In this document: positions 18,463 through 26,296 of the stretch, in pieces
How positions within the stretch are numbered: position 1 is the first letter of the stretch
How the letters are laid out: each line of letters opens with the position of its first letter
NCBI GenBank assembly: GCA_030697795.1
Contig: JAUYOV010000015.1
Location: forward strand, 1-32,598
Length of the DNA: 32,598 bases
Direction of reading: 5' to 3'
Source: a bacterium
GTDB lineage: Bacteria; Patescibacteriota; Minisyncoccia; JACQLN01
Program-made: the position numbers and the translations under genes
The notes under the pieces: generated by a model
What the model saw: the letters and a program-made list of their open reading frames with translations, nothing else
Told to the model about the DNA's origin: nothing
Databases searched by the model: none

Positions 18463-21400
18463 AATTTTCTATTTTGATTTCTTCTTTAATTTCGCTCGGT
18501 GGCAAAACCTCTTCACCGATAAGTTCTACATTAAGGCCCAAACCTTTCATTTCGTTTACCAAGACAAAGAACGAAGCTGGAATATTTGGTGTTCTAATTG
18601 TTTCTCCTTTAATAATGCTTTCATAAGCATAGCCACGGCCAACCACATCGTCCGATTTTATGGTTAACATTTCTTGCAAAATATTGGCAGCGCCATAACC
18701 TTCCAAAGCCCAAACCTCCATTTCGCCAAATCTTTGGCCACCAAATTGCGCTTTACCACCCAAAGGCTGTTGCGTAATAAGCGAATAGGGCCCAATAGAA
18801 CGCATGTGAAGTTTGTCTTCAACCAAGTGGTTAAGCTTCATCATATAAATAATTCCCACGGTAACTTTTTGAGAAAATCTTTCACCGGTCTTGCCATCGT
18901 GCAAAACAACTTTGCCATCTTCGGGTAAGCCAGCGTCTTTAAGTTCGGCTCTAATTTCATCTTCGGTAGCACCGGCTAAAGCTGGTGTAGCCGCTCTCAT
19001 GCCCTTAGCTTTCATAGCCCAACCTAAGTGAGTTTCTAAAATTTGGCCAATGTTCATACGGCTAGCCACACCCAAGGGATTTAAAATAATATCTACGCTA
19101 CGGCCATCGGCCATATAGGGCATTTCTTCTTCTGGCAAAATCATAGAGATAACACCTTTGTTGCCGTGCCTACCCGCTAATTTATCGCCCACCGAAACTT
19201 TTCTGTATTCAGCCACTTCCACTTGAATAGTTTTTATAACGCCGGCTGGCAGCTTATCGCCTTTATCGCGTTCAAAAATTTTAATACCCACCACCCGGCC
19301 CCTTTTGCCGTGAGGCAAATGCAACGAAGCGTCTTTGACATCGCGGGCCTTTTCGCCGAATATGGCGCGCAGCAATCTTTCTTCGGCGGTTAGATCGGCC
19401 TCGCCTTTGGGCGAAATCTTGCCCACCAAAATATCGCCCTGGCCCACTTCAGCGCCAATGCGTACAATACCTTCTTCGTCTAAATCTTTTAATTTTTCTT
19501 CGGAAACATTGGGAATGTCGGGCGTAGTAATTTCCGGACCAAGCTTGGTTTCACGCACATCTATAGAATAGCTTTCAATGTGGATGGAAGAGAAAATATC
19601 TTGCTCTACTATTTTTTCGGAAAGAATAATAGCGTCTTCAAAATTGCCGCCCCGCCAACTCATAAAAGCTACGGTTAAATTTTGGCCCAAAGCCAAAGCA
19701 CCGTCTTCGGTCGAAATACCATCGGCCAAAACTTCGCCTTTTTTAAATTTAGCGCCTTTAGCCAGGCGAGGAAATTGGTTTAAAGAAGTATATTGGTTGG
19801 AACGCACAAAGTTATGCAAATTATATTCCACAATTTCGCCGCCGCCTTTAACCGTCTCGGTGCGCATCACTTTAAGTTCGCCCCGCATTTTGTCTTTAAC
19901 TGATTTACTATATTTAACTTTAATTTTCCGGCCGTCCACCGCCTCAATAGTGCCGTCTTCTTCGGCCAAAATTACATAACCCGAATCTTGCACGGCTCTT
20001 TCTTCGGCGCCCGTGCCCACCCAAGGCACCTGCGGCTTAACGCAAGGCACAGCTTGGCGTTGCATATTGGAACCCATCAAAGCGCGGTTAGCATCATCAT
20101 GTTCCAAAAAAGGAATAAGCGAAGTGGCAATGCTAATAATCTGCTGAGGCGAAACGTCCATCAACTGAACCTTATTTCTTTCTATTAAAGTAGGTTCGGT
20201 TAAATAACGAACTTGAACAAGTTCTTCCAAAAATTTACCATCTTCATCAACTTTTACTCCGCCGTGAGCAATATAATATTGTTCTTCTTCTAAAGCGTTA
20301 AGATATTTTATATCTTCTGTTATTTTGCCGTTTTTAATAACTCTATAAGGAGTTTCGATAAATCCAAATTCATTTAATCGGGCATAAGAAGCAAAATATT
20401 CCACCAAACCAATGTTTGGCCCTTCTGGAGTTTCAATGGGGCAAATTCTGCCGTAGTGCGAAGTGTGCACATCGCGCACTTCAAAACCCGCTCTTTCACG
20501 CGCCAGCCCGCCAGGTCCTAAGGCCGAAAGACGGCGCTTGTGTTCCAATTCCGCCAAAGGGTTCACTTGATCCATAAACTGCGAAAGCTGGGACGAAGCA
20601 AAAAACTCTTTGACCACCGCAATTAAAGGACGCGCATTTATAAGCTGGGCCGGCGTAATTGTAGTTACATCAAGCGTAGACATTCGGTCTTTAGCAATTC
20701 TTTCTAAGCGCGCAAAACCCAATCTTAATCTTTGCTGAACCAGCTCGCCCATAGCGCGAACACGGCGATTGCCTAAATGATCTATGTCGTCGGCTTTGGG
20801 CGGTTGTTCGTTATTTAATTTTATTACTTGAGAAATAATAGCCACCAAATCTGCCAAATGCAAAACTCTGTCAGTATAATTTTTATTTAGATCCCTTTCT
20901 TTAAGAAAAGATCTTGACTTAGCATCTTCTTCTTTTCTTATACTTTGCAATCTTTGTTCCATTTTCCATCGGCCAACTTCGGACAAATCGTATCTCGCGC
21001 CACCAAACATCGCGTCTATCAAACTTTTAGCATTTTCAGCAGTAGCCATGTCGCCCGGGCGAATGCGCTTATATATTTCTATATAGGCGTCGTTTTGGTT
21101 TTTAGCCGCATCTTTAGCTAGAGTATTTTTTATGTGAGTAACATCAACAGATGTATCGTGCTTTTTAAAAGCTTCTATTATATCTTCGTCTTGGGTTAAA
21201 CCAAAAATTCTAAATAGAGATGAGACTGGCACTTTGCGTTTTCTGTCTATTTTTACGGAAATTACTCCATCGTTATCTGTTTCAAATTCTAACCAAGCGC
21301 CGCGGTTTGGAATAATCTTGGCGCCAAATTGATTTTTGTTTTTTGTGTTTTGAACAGTAAAAAAAACACCGGAAGAACGTATTAGTTGAGAAACAATAAC

Positions 21401-21769
21401 TCTCTCTACGCCGTTAATAATAAACGTGCCACGAGAAGTCATTAAAGGAAAATCGCCCAAATAGATTTCTTGTTCCTTTATTTCACCCGTGTGTTTATTC
21501 TTTAACCTAGCTTTTATTCTTAGCGGAGCTTCATACGAAGTCAGATGTTCTCGGGATTCATCTTGAGAATATTTAGGCTCATCAAAATAATAGCCCCCAA
21601 AAGAAAGCTCCAAATTACTGCCGGTGTAATCTTCTATAGGAGAAACTTCTTGAAATATTTCGGCTAAACCCTTATTTAGAAACCATTTATATGAATTTAT
21701 TTGAACCTCCAACAGGTTGGGTAATGGAAAAGGTTTGTATTTATATGAGGAGAAGATTTTCTTTTTCAT
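18461..21769 (-). CDS. rpoB: DNA-directed RNA polymerase subunit beta
   Basis: The protein has 1,102 residues and begins [20 protein letters not shown]. Visible landmarks: the N-terminal protrusion ([20 protein letters not shown]), the rifampicin-binding region at about 395-430 ([20 protein letters not shown], then [11 protein letters not shown]), [19 protein letters not shown], the [13 protein letters not shown] block at about 860-872, and the C-terminal [18 protein letters not shown] clamp segment. The commonly mutated rifampicin residues look like the sensitive type, with an Asp, His-Lys-Arg-Arg and Ser in place. It forms the core enzyme with RpoC, 88 bases downstream. It is preceded by a large nested inverted repeat (21781-21989). 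No Shine-Dalgarno sequence is seen before the ATG. Confidence 0.97.
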   Translation of the reverse strand: MKKKIFSSYKYKPFPLPNLLEVQINSYKWFLNKGLAEIFQEVSPIEDYTGSNLELSFGGYYFDEPKYSQDESREHLTSYEAPLRIKARLKNKHTGEIKEQEIYLGDFPLMTSRGTFIINGVERVIVSQLIRSSGVFFTVQNTKNKNQFGAKIIPNRGAWLEFETDNDGVISVKIDRKRKVPVSSLFRIFGLTQDEDIIEAFKKHDTSVDVTHIKNTLAKDAAKNQNDAYIEIYKRIRPGDMATAENAKSLIDAMFGGARYDLSEVGRWKMEQRLQSIRKEEDAKSRSFLKERDLNKNYTDRVLHLADLVAIISQVIKLNNEQPPKADDIDHLGNRRVRAMGELVQQRLRLGFARLERIAKDRMSTLDVTTITPAQLINARPLIAVVKEFFASSQLSQFMDQVNPLAELEHKRRLSALGPGGLARERAGFEVRDVHTSHYGRICPIETPEGPNIGLVEYFASYARLNEFGFIETPYRVIKNGKITEDIKYLNALEEEQYYIAHGGVKVDEDGKFLEELVQVRYLTEPTLIERNKVQLMDVSPQQIISIATSLIPFLEHDDANRALMGSNMQRQAVPCVKPQVPWVGTGAEERAVQDSGYVILAEEDGTIEAVDGRKIKVKYSKSVKDKMRGELKVMRTETVKGGGEIVEYNLHNFVRSNQYTSLNQFPRLAKGAKFKKGEVLADGISTEDGALALGQNLTVAFMSWRGGNFEDAIILSEKIVEQDIFSSIHIESYSIDVRETKLGPEITTPDIPNVSEEKLKDLDEEGIVRIGAEVGQGDILVGKISPKGEADLTAEERLLRAIFGEKARDVKDASLHLPHGKRGRVVGIKIFERDKGDKLPAGVIKTIQVEVAEYRKVSVGDKLAGRHGNKGVISMILPEEEMPYMADGRSVDIILNPLGVASRMNIGQILETHLGWAMKAKGMRAATPALAGATEDEIRAELKDAGLPEDGKVVLHDGKTGERFSQKVTVGIIYMMKLNHLVEDKLHMRSIGPYSLITQQPLGGKAQFGGQRFGEMEVWALEGYGAANILQEMLTIKSDDVVGRGYAYESIIKGETIRTPNIPASFFVLVNEMKGLGLNVELIGEEVLPPSEIKEEIKIEN

Positions 21770-21780
21770 ATTTTATCTAT

Positions 21781-21989
21781 GAGCGAAGCGAGTAGTTATA
21801 AAATATAGAACCCCGCCCCAATTTTGCAATAGATTAGCAAGCGAAGCGCGAGGGCGAATAGCCCATCCCTAATAAGGGCGCAGCGCTTCGCCTATAACAG
21901 TATCCCGCTATTCGCGGGACGCACTGCACAAAATAATCCGGGGCAAAATTGGGGCTGGGGTTATTGTTTGGCAACTACTCGCTTTGCTC
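21781..21989 (-). promoter_or_regulatory. Large nested stem-loop in the rpoB leader
   Basis: The outer arms GAGCGAAGCGAGTAGTT (21781-21797) and AACTACTCGCTTTGCTC (21973-21989) have one mismatch. The inner arms AACCCCGCCCCAATTTTGC (21809-21827) and GCAAAATTGGGGCTGGGGTT (21943-21962) pair with one bulge. Inside are GCGAAGCGC/GCGCTTCGC (21841-21849, 21883-21891), GGGCGAATAGCCC and CCCGCTATTCGCGGG. The structure ends 12 bases before the rpoB ATG. It does not match RNase P RNA, tmRNA or SRP RNA by eye. It may be an rpoB leader regulator or a composite of palindromic elements. Confidence 0.5.
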
Positions 21990-22219
21990 GTAGGCCAAAC
22001 TAATAAAACCAAAAAACAGACACAAAAAACCCCTCACCCATTGGGTTTATCAAGGTGTGCCTATTAACACTCTCTGCTTTTTGACGCGAGAGCCAAATAA
22101 TTCATTTAATATTTCTACACTATAGCTATTAAGCTACAGCTACCGACGCCTCGGCGAAGTGACTCGCTGGGCATTTAGCGTAACAATCGATAAGACCAGT
22201 ATAATCTATAGGGTATTCA
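21990..22219. other. rodA-rpoB intergenic remainder
   Basis: No convincing gene. It holds a terminator-like hairpin (22024-22048) and an AGCTATTAAGCTACAGCTAC inverted repeat (about 22125-22145). On the minus strand a 13-codon frame starts MNYLALASKS; I do not call it. Confidence 0.4.
22024..22048 (-). terminator. Terminator or attenuator between rodA and rpoB
   Basis: Minus strand: AAACCC-AATGGGTGAG-GGGTTT followed by Ts. It lies about 175 bases past the rodA stop and 255 before the rpoB ATG. An alternative CACC/GGTG pairing would break the stem, so attenuation is possible. Confidence 0.45.
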
Positions 22220-23338
22220 TCAGTCAAGTACCATCTCATCACCAGCGGAACCCCTGTTATAAATCCTGGCCCTCATAGCCTGAAGAATGCCAATTCCAAC
22301 ACATAAACTTACAAAATTAGACCCTCCACTAGACACAAAAGACAAGGGAATACCTGTAATGGGCAAAAAGCCAAGGTTGGCACCTATATTTACAACAAAG
22401 TGAGTGCACAAAATAATGGCTAGGCCAGCCATAAAAAGCTTAGAAAAGTTATCCGAAGCTAGGACTATATTACTATAAAACCTGTAAAAAATGATAAACC
22501 ACCCCATAAGAAGCAGACCTACTCCAACCAAGCCGAGTTCCTCGCCTATAGCTGCAAATATAAAGTCAGTTTCATACTCGGGTAAAAAACCAAGCCGAGT
22601 TTCGGTGCCCCTGCCTATACCCTTACCCAATAACCCCCCCGAACCTATGGCTATCATAGCCTGTCTGCTTTGATACGAACCGCCCAGAGGATCTTGGTCT
22701 GGATAAAGAAAATTTGTTATTCTATTTTTTTGATAATCTGCTAAACCATAATTCCACATAAAAAGCGTAGCCACTAAAACCAAAAACATTATCGCCAACA
22801 TTTGTCTTGTTTTAATTCCAGCCAAAAGTATCATGCCAAACCATAAAACCAAAAGCACCACCGCCGAACCTAAATCTGGCTGCAAAAGAACTAGGCCAGC
22901 CGGCAAACCTGCGTACAAAAAAGATGTTATTATATTTTTCCAGCGGTGGAGTTCTATAAAACGCGAAGAAAAATATTTTGCTAAAACCGCTACTAATATT
23001 ATTTTAACCAACTCCACCGGCTCAAAGTTAAAAGCTCCAAACTTAAACCAGCTAGTTACACCTCTCACCTCTGCCCCAACTACCAAAAGAATAAAAAGCA
23101 AAATTAAACCAAAAACATAAATAGAGACCGAGAAAAAAGAACTTTCTTTTATTATCCGCCAATCAAAAAAACTTAAAGCTAGTATCAATAAAAAACCTGC
23201 CAAACCAAAAATTAATTGGCGCCAAAAAATCTGACGGCTGGCCGCACTGCCATAAAAAATCAAAAGACCCAATATAAAGACCAGCGCTATAGCACCTAAT
23301 AATATCCAATCTAGACGTTTGAGATGGTTGATAAACAT
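22220..23338 (-). CDS. rodA: Rod-shape-determining glycosyltransferase RodA (SEDS family)
   Basis: I start at ATG 23338 (MFINHLKRLDWILLGAIALV); the longer frame from 23401 only adds translation of an intergenic TAGAAAGTAG repeat. The protein has 372 residues and about 10 membrane helices. SEDS hallmarks are the extracellular loop QPDLGSAVVLLVLWFGMIL, the GSGGLLGKGIGRGTETRLGF block, LPEYETDFIFAAIGEELGLV with the catalytic-region acidic residues, and TGIPLSFVSSGGSNF near the end. SEDS proteins polymerise peptidoglycan glycan strands from lipid II with a class B penicillin-binding protein. No such partner is in the window. RodA rather than FtsW is chosen from the overall pattern; SEDS subtype is hard to fix by eye. 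Confidence 0.88.
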   Translation of the reverse strand: MFINHLKRLDWILLGAIALVFILGLLIFYGSAASRQIFWRQLIFGLAGFLLILALSFFDWRIIKESSFFSVSIYVFGLILLFILLVVGAEVRGVTSWFKFGAFNFEPVELVKIILVAVLAKYFSSRFIELHRWKNIITSFLYAGLPAGLVLLQPDLGSAVVLLVLWFGMILLAGIKTRQMLAIMFLVLVATLFMWNYGLADYQKNRITNFLYPDQDPLGGSYQSRQAMIAIGSGGLLGKGIGRGTETRLGFLPEYETDFIFAAIGEELGLVGVGLLLMGWFIIFYRFYSNIVLASDNFSKLFMAGLAIILCTHFVVNIGANLGFLPITGIPLSFVSSGGSNFVSLCVGIGILQAMRARIYNRGSAGDEMVLD

Positions 23339-23404
23339 GAAAGTAGAGGGTAGAAAGTAGAGGGTAGAAATCTTAGCTACTATCCACTTTCTACATTCCA
23401 CCTT
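23339..23404. repeat. TAGAGGGTAGAAAGTAGAGG inverted repeat
   Basis: A tandem GTAGAGGGTAGAAA faces CTATCCACTTTCTACATTCC. It fills the gap between rodA and the nuclease gene, and belongs to the same family as 13355-13433 and 9836-9895. Confidence 0.45.
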
Positions 23405-24160
23405 CTATCTCTCCTGTTCCTGCGCTGCTTCTCTATACTGGCAGTAATCGCAGTCCTCTCCCGACTGCGGTAGCGAGTCTGACATCAAACACTTATGCAA
23501 GTCTAAAATAACAGGCTCTAGCCAATTGTCATTGCCTTCGTAAGCTAAAATAGAAATATCGAACTCTAGTTTAGAATCAAAAGCTTCGGCATCGGTGTTG
23601 CCATTGCAATAAACAAAATAAGCGGTGCTAGAAACTTTAAAATTATTCTGCCTAAAAAGCCACTGATAAATTTCTACTTGTCTTTTATAACCTATCTGCC
23701 AATCTGCATCTAAATTAACATCGCCGTCCTTAGAGGTAGCTTTATAATCCACAATAATAAATTCACCTTTGGTATTTACCCAAACATCATCTACTCCGCC
23801 AGTTATAAACAAATTTGTTTTGGGGTGCAAATATGTGATGCCTCCGCTTAAAGCATTACGCCACTCATCCATTAATTTATGATCCAACGGCACGGCATCT
23901 ATATTATAGCTTTTCATTAACGGATGAGCTGTGCCTTGAATTCGATGTGTATCAAATTCCTTTTTTAAAAGTTTATCTACGGCGCTATTTAAACTAAAGG
24001 GATAGCCGGGGGGTTGGGCTACGCCCAAGCGCCTATCCAAATAGAAACAACGCGGACAGTTTAAAAATAAATCTATTTTAGAACGGCTTAAACGAAAAGG
24101 CTGGCTAGACTTTGGATCAAAAAGCCCGCGAGTTCTTTTGGGATTGTAGTATTTGGACAT
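23405..24160 (-). CDS. PD-(D/E)XK nuclease, RecB/Cas4-like
   Basis: The protein has 251 residues and begins MSKYYNPKRTRGLFDPKSSQ. The core of the PD-(D/E)XK fold is visible: ISKID-type first helix (RLSRSKIDLFLNC), GGVDDVWV (about 121-128) with the first metal ligand, EFIIVDYKAT (about 134-143) with D and K, and QVEIYQWLF (about 163-171), the QxxxY motif. C35 and C38 near the N-terminus and C237 and C240 near the C-terminus (DCDYC) suggest an iron-sulfur cluster as in Cas4/AddB relatives. It is probably a DNA repair or processing nuclease. No CRISPR array or cas1 is in the window, so I do not call it Cas4. It lies upstream of rodA on the same strand with a 66-base repeat between. Confidence 0.8.
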   Translation of the reverse strand: MSKYYNPKRTRGLFDPKSSQPFRLSRSKIDLFLNCPRCFYLDRRLGVAQPPGYPFSLNSAVDKLLKKEFDTHRIQGTAHPLMKSYNIDAVPLDHKLMDEWRNALSGGITYLHPKTNLFITGGVDDVWVNTKGEFIIVDYKATSKDGDVNLDADWQIGYKRQVEIYQWLFRQNNFKVSSTAYFVYCNGNTDAEAFDSKLEFDISILAYEGNDNWLEPVILDLHKCLMSDSLPQSGEDCDYCQYREAAQEQER

Positions 24161-24220
24161 AAACTTATTAAAACACCGTTTTAATAAAAATAGAAATGTA
24201 GTAGATTGAATGTATGTAAA

Positions 24221-24336
24221 TTTCCAATTACTAATTCCTAATATCTAATAAAATGTCTAATGTCGAAAGTTTTTAGTCATTTGTCATTAGGACTTGGGAT
24301 TTGATTGGAAATTAGAAATTGGATATTAGAAATTAT
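24221..24336. repeat. TTTCCAATTACTAATTCC long hairpin repeat
   Basis: AATTTCCAATTACTAATTCC and TAATATCTAATAAAATGTC face TTGGAAATTAGAAATTGG and ATATTAGAAATT. It is the same family as 10155-10281. It lies between divergent genes. Confidence 0.45.
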
Positions 24337-24350
24337 TAATCAGATATTTT

Positions 24351-25373
24351 ATGAGATTCTTAATATACATTTTAATAATTGTCGTCTCGGCAACTTTTTT
24401 TGTTTACCGCCAAGAAACCACTAACCAGCCTGAACCCATTTCTCCCATTTCAACCCCTTTACCCCTTTCCGACCCTTTGACTATCTCTACAGAAGCAACC
24501 TCCACACCCCTTTCACCCGTTAGCCCCATTTCTCCCATTTTGACCAAGCCCAAGCTTCAACCTGTATTAGATCAAAAAGCTATTGATTTGATACAGCAAA
24601 AAATAAACGAAGTTTCCTCCATACCCCTTTCTCCCATTAGCCCCGTTTTGACCCCGCCACCACCCAGACTAAGCCAGCCAGTGCTTTACGATAAAGCATC
24701 TTCGCGTGTGGTTAATTTTTTCTGCGAATATGCTAACGGCGTCGAAACTGCCTCTGGTGTAATCATTAGCCCTAACGGCTATATTTTAACCAATGCTCAC
24801 GTAGCCGAAGCTTTTGTTACAGATAAAAACTATGAATGCAGAATTCGCCAAGGTTCGCCCGCTAAAAACATTGGCTACGCTAAAATAGTTATGTTCCCTA
24901 GCGTTTATGTTGGCGCTCCCAAAAATTGGGACGGACACGCCAACGATGTTTCTATTTGGAAAATGACACGCTCCGCTGGCGGCGAACCGATAGCAAACGA
25001 CTTTCCATATTATTCCATAGATACAAATTTCTTACCCAAAAAAGATCAGATACTCGCCACATTTAGCTATCCCGGCGAACTTTTAGGCTACGAGGTTCTG
25101 CTTAAAAGCTTTAATATGCTTTTTGGCGAAACAATAGTTAGCGAATTTAATGCCGATTTTATTGTTTCCGGTATGAGCTTGTCTTCGCAATCTGGCTCTT
25201 CGGGCGGAATTTTAGTTGATATTTATACCAACAAGTTCGCTGGTTTAATTTTTGGCGTAACCACCACCGCCAACATAAACGAAAGAAAACTCTTTTCCCT
25301 ATCGCCTTATGCGGTTGAAAGAGTGGTCAAAACCGAAACAGGTTTAAGCTTGGCGGATTTTTTAAATAACTAA
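24351..25373 (+). CDS. Membrane-anchored trypsin-like serine protease
   Basis: The protein has 340 residues. An N-terminal signal anchor (MRFLIYILIIVVSATFFVYR) is followed by a Pro/Ser/Thr-rich linker (about 28-105) built from repeats of PISPIS and PLSPVSPIS. The protease domain then has the full triad in order: H150 in TNAHVAEA, D199 in ANDVSIWKM and S284 in SGSSGGILVD. GVIISPNGYILTNAHV is the classical HtrA/trypsin-like beginning. No PDZ domain follows, unlike HtrA/DegP. Two cysteines (C125, C163) could form a disulfide outside the membrane. Probable role: cleavage of exported or surface proteins. The linker repeats at DNA level (CCCATTTCTCCCATT-like units) suggest slippage-prone length variation. 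Confidence 0.8.
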   Translation: MRFLIYILIIVVSATFFVYRQETTNQPEPISPISTPLPLSDPLTISTEATSTPLSPVSPISPILTKPKLQPVLDQKAIDLIQQKINEVSSIPLSPISPVLTPPPPRLSQPVLYDKASSRVVNFFCEYANGVETASGVIISPNGYILTNAHVAEAFVTDKNYECRIRQGSPAKNIGYAKIVMFPSVYVGAPKNWDGHANDVSIWKMTRSAGGEPIANDFPYYSIDTNFLPKKDQILATFSYPGELLGYEVLLKSFNMLFGETIVSEFNADFIVSGMSLSSQSGSSGGILVDIYTNKFAGLIFGVTTTANINERKLFSLSPYAVERVVKTETGLSLADFLNN

Positions 25374-25568
25374 CGCAACATCCTAACACAAACCAGCTAA
25401 AAGTATATTTACTGACTAAACTAAACCAAACTAAATTAAATTACATTAAACCAACTCCAGCTAAATTAAATCAATACTAGTATCACGAGCATACGATCGT
25501 ATGCTCGGTGTACGTTTGTGATATAATTTTAAGATATCTAAAATTAAGATGTCTAATTAAGATTTAAA
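25374..25568. other. Intergenic region with simple repeats, operator palindrome and promoter
   Basis: A run of TAAACTAAACCAAACTAAAT words is followed by the palindrome at 25487-25506. A TATAAT at 25522-25527 and AAGATATCTAAAATTAAGAT near-repeats precede the ATG at 25569. Confidence 0.4.
25487..25506. promoter_or_regulatory. Perfect palindrome GAGCATACGATCGTATGCTC, upstream copy
   Basis: A perfect 20-base palindrome followed by GGTGTAC. It overlaps the -35 position of the TATAAT at 25522-25527. An 18-base core copy, AGCATACGATCGTATGCT, lies just after the gene (26151-26168). Position favours an operator; the flanking arrangement also fits element ends. Confidence 0.6.
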
Positions 25569-26141
25569 ATGCCAAATTTGGGTAAGAAAATATATAGATT
25601 GGGACCAATCCAACAAAAAACTCTTCTTTTGTTAGGCGCAGGTCTTGGTTTAAGTTTAGCTCGAACATCAAATCAATATTTTCGCGTACTCAAAGGAGTT
25701 AAAAATGAATGGCAGAATATAAACAAAAGATCTTTGGAAACAGCTATAAGGAATTTATATAAATCCAAACTTATCCGCGAACACGAAAACCCCGATGGTT
25801 CTTTAACTATGATGCTTACAGACAAAGGCAAGAAGAAAGCTATTACTTTTAATATAGATAATATAGAAATAAAAAAACCAAAAATCTGGGATAAAAAATG
25901 GCGTCTGATTATATTTGATATACCCGAAAAGAAAAGGGCGGCGCGAGACGTTTTAAGAGAGGCATTAAAAAGGATGGGTTTTTATGAATTTCAAAAAAGT
26001 GTTTTGGTTCATCCCTATCCTTGCCAAGATGAATTAGATTATATAATTGAATACTTTGATATTAGGCCATATGTCAGAATAGTTATAGCTACGGAATTAG
26101 ATAACGAACTTCATATCCGTAAGATATTCAACATGTCTTGA
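25569..26141 (+). CDS. Winged-helix protein with Cas2-like/PaaX-type C-terminal domain
   Basis: The protein has 190 residues and begins MPNLGKKIYRLGPIQQKTLL. A winged helix spans about 10-95 (KRSLETAIRNLYKSKLI, then LTDKGKKKAI as the wing). A ferredoxin-like Cas2/PaaX domain spans about 108-190: KKWRLIIFDIPEKKRAARDV, then LREALKRMGFYEFQKSVLVH and IRPYVRIVIATELD. Cas2-type proteins keep the Asp in the FDIP strand. Automated pipelines may label such proteins CRISPR-associated Cas2, but there is no array or cas1 here, and PaaX-like regulators share this architecture. Identical palindromes on both sides suggest that it binds them, either as an autorepressor or as the protein of a small mobile unit. 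Promoter TATAAT at 25522-25527. Confidence 0.75.
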   Translation: MPNLGKKIYRLGPIQQKTLLLLGAGLGLSLARTSNQYFRVLKGVKNEWQNINKRSLETAIRNLYKSKLIREHENPDGSLTMMLTDKGKKKAITFNIDNIEIKKPKIWDKKWRLIIFDIPEKKRAARDVLREALKRMGFYEFQKSVLVHPYPCQDELDYIIEYFDIRPYVRIVIATELDNELHIRKIFNMS

Positions 26142-26149
26142 CGTGTTTT

Positions 26150-26168
26150 GAGCATACGATCGTATGCT
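26150..26168. promoter_or_regulatory. Palindrome GAGCATACGATCGTATGCT, downstream copy
   Basis: Nineteen bases identical to the upstream copy and in the same orientation, followed by GGGTAC where the upstream copy has CGGTGTAC. TTGACG at 26139-26144 and TATGCT at 26163-26168 could make a promoter overlapping the palindrome and driving the gene at 26297. Confidence 0.55.
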
Positions 26169-26296
26169 GGGTACACAATTGTTTATATTTAATTAGTGCT
26201 ATTCTATTAGCGTTACTTTCATAAATTATGCATATTGGCGTAACAAAGTTAGAGTGATACAATTAGACCAATTATAAAATAGCGACTATAAATAAA

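Noticed and set aside
21781-21989. RNase P RNA, tmRNA or SRP RNA in the rpoB leader
   Set aside because: None of the conserved core motifs of these RNAs could be found on either strand; only nested inverted repeats are clear.
22050-22110. 13-codon leader peptide (MNYLALASKS...) before rpoB
   Set aside because: It is too short and has no supporting ribosome site or run of regulatory codons.
23339-23401. N-terminal extension of RodA to 23401
   Set aside because: It is the translation of the intergenic TAGAAAGTAG repeat. MFINHLKRLDW at 23338 matches typical RodA starts.
25569-26141. CRISPR-Cas system suggested by the Cas2-like protein and the Cas4-like nuclease
   Set aside because: There is no repeat-spacer array, cas1 or effector gene in the window. 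The Cas2-like domain is fused to a winged helix as in PaaX-type regulators, and the nuclease is a general PD-(D/E)XK type.
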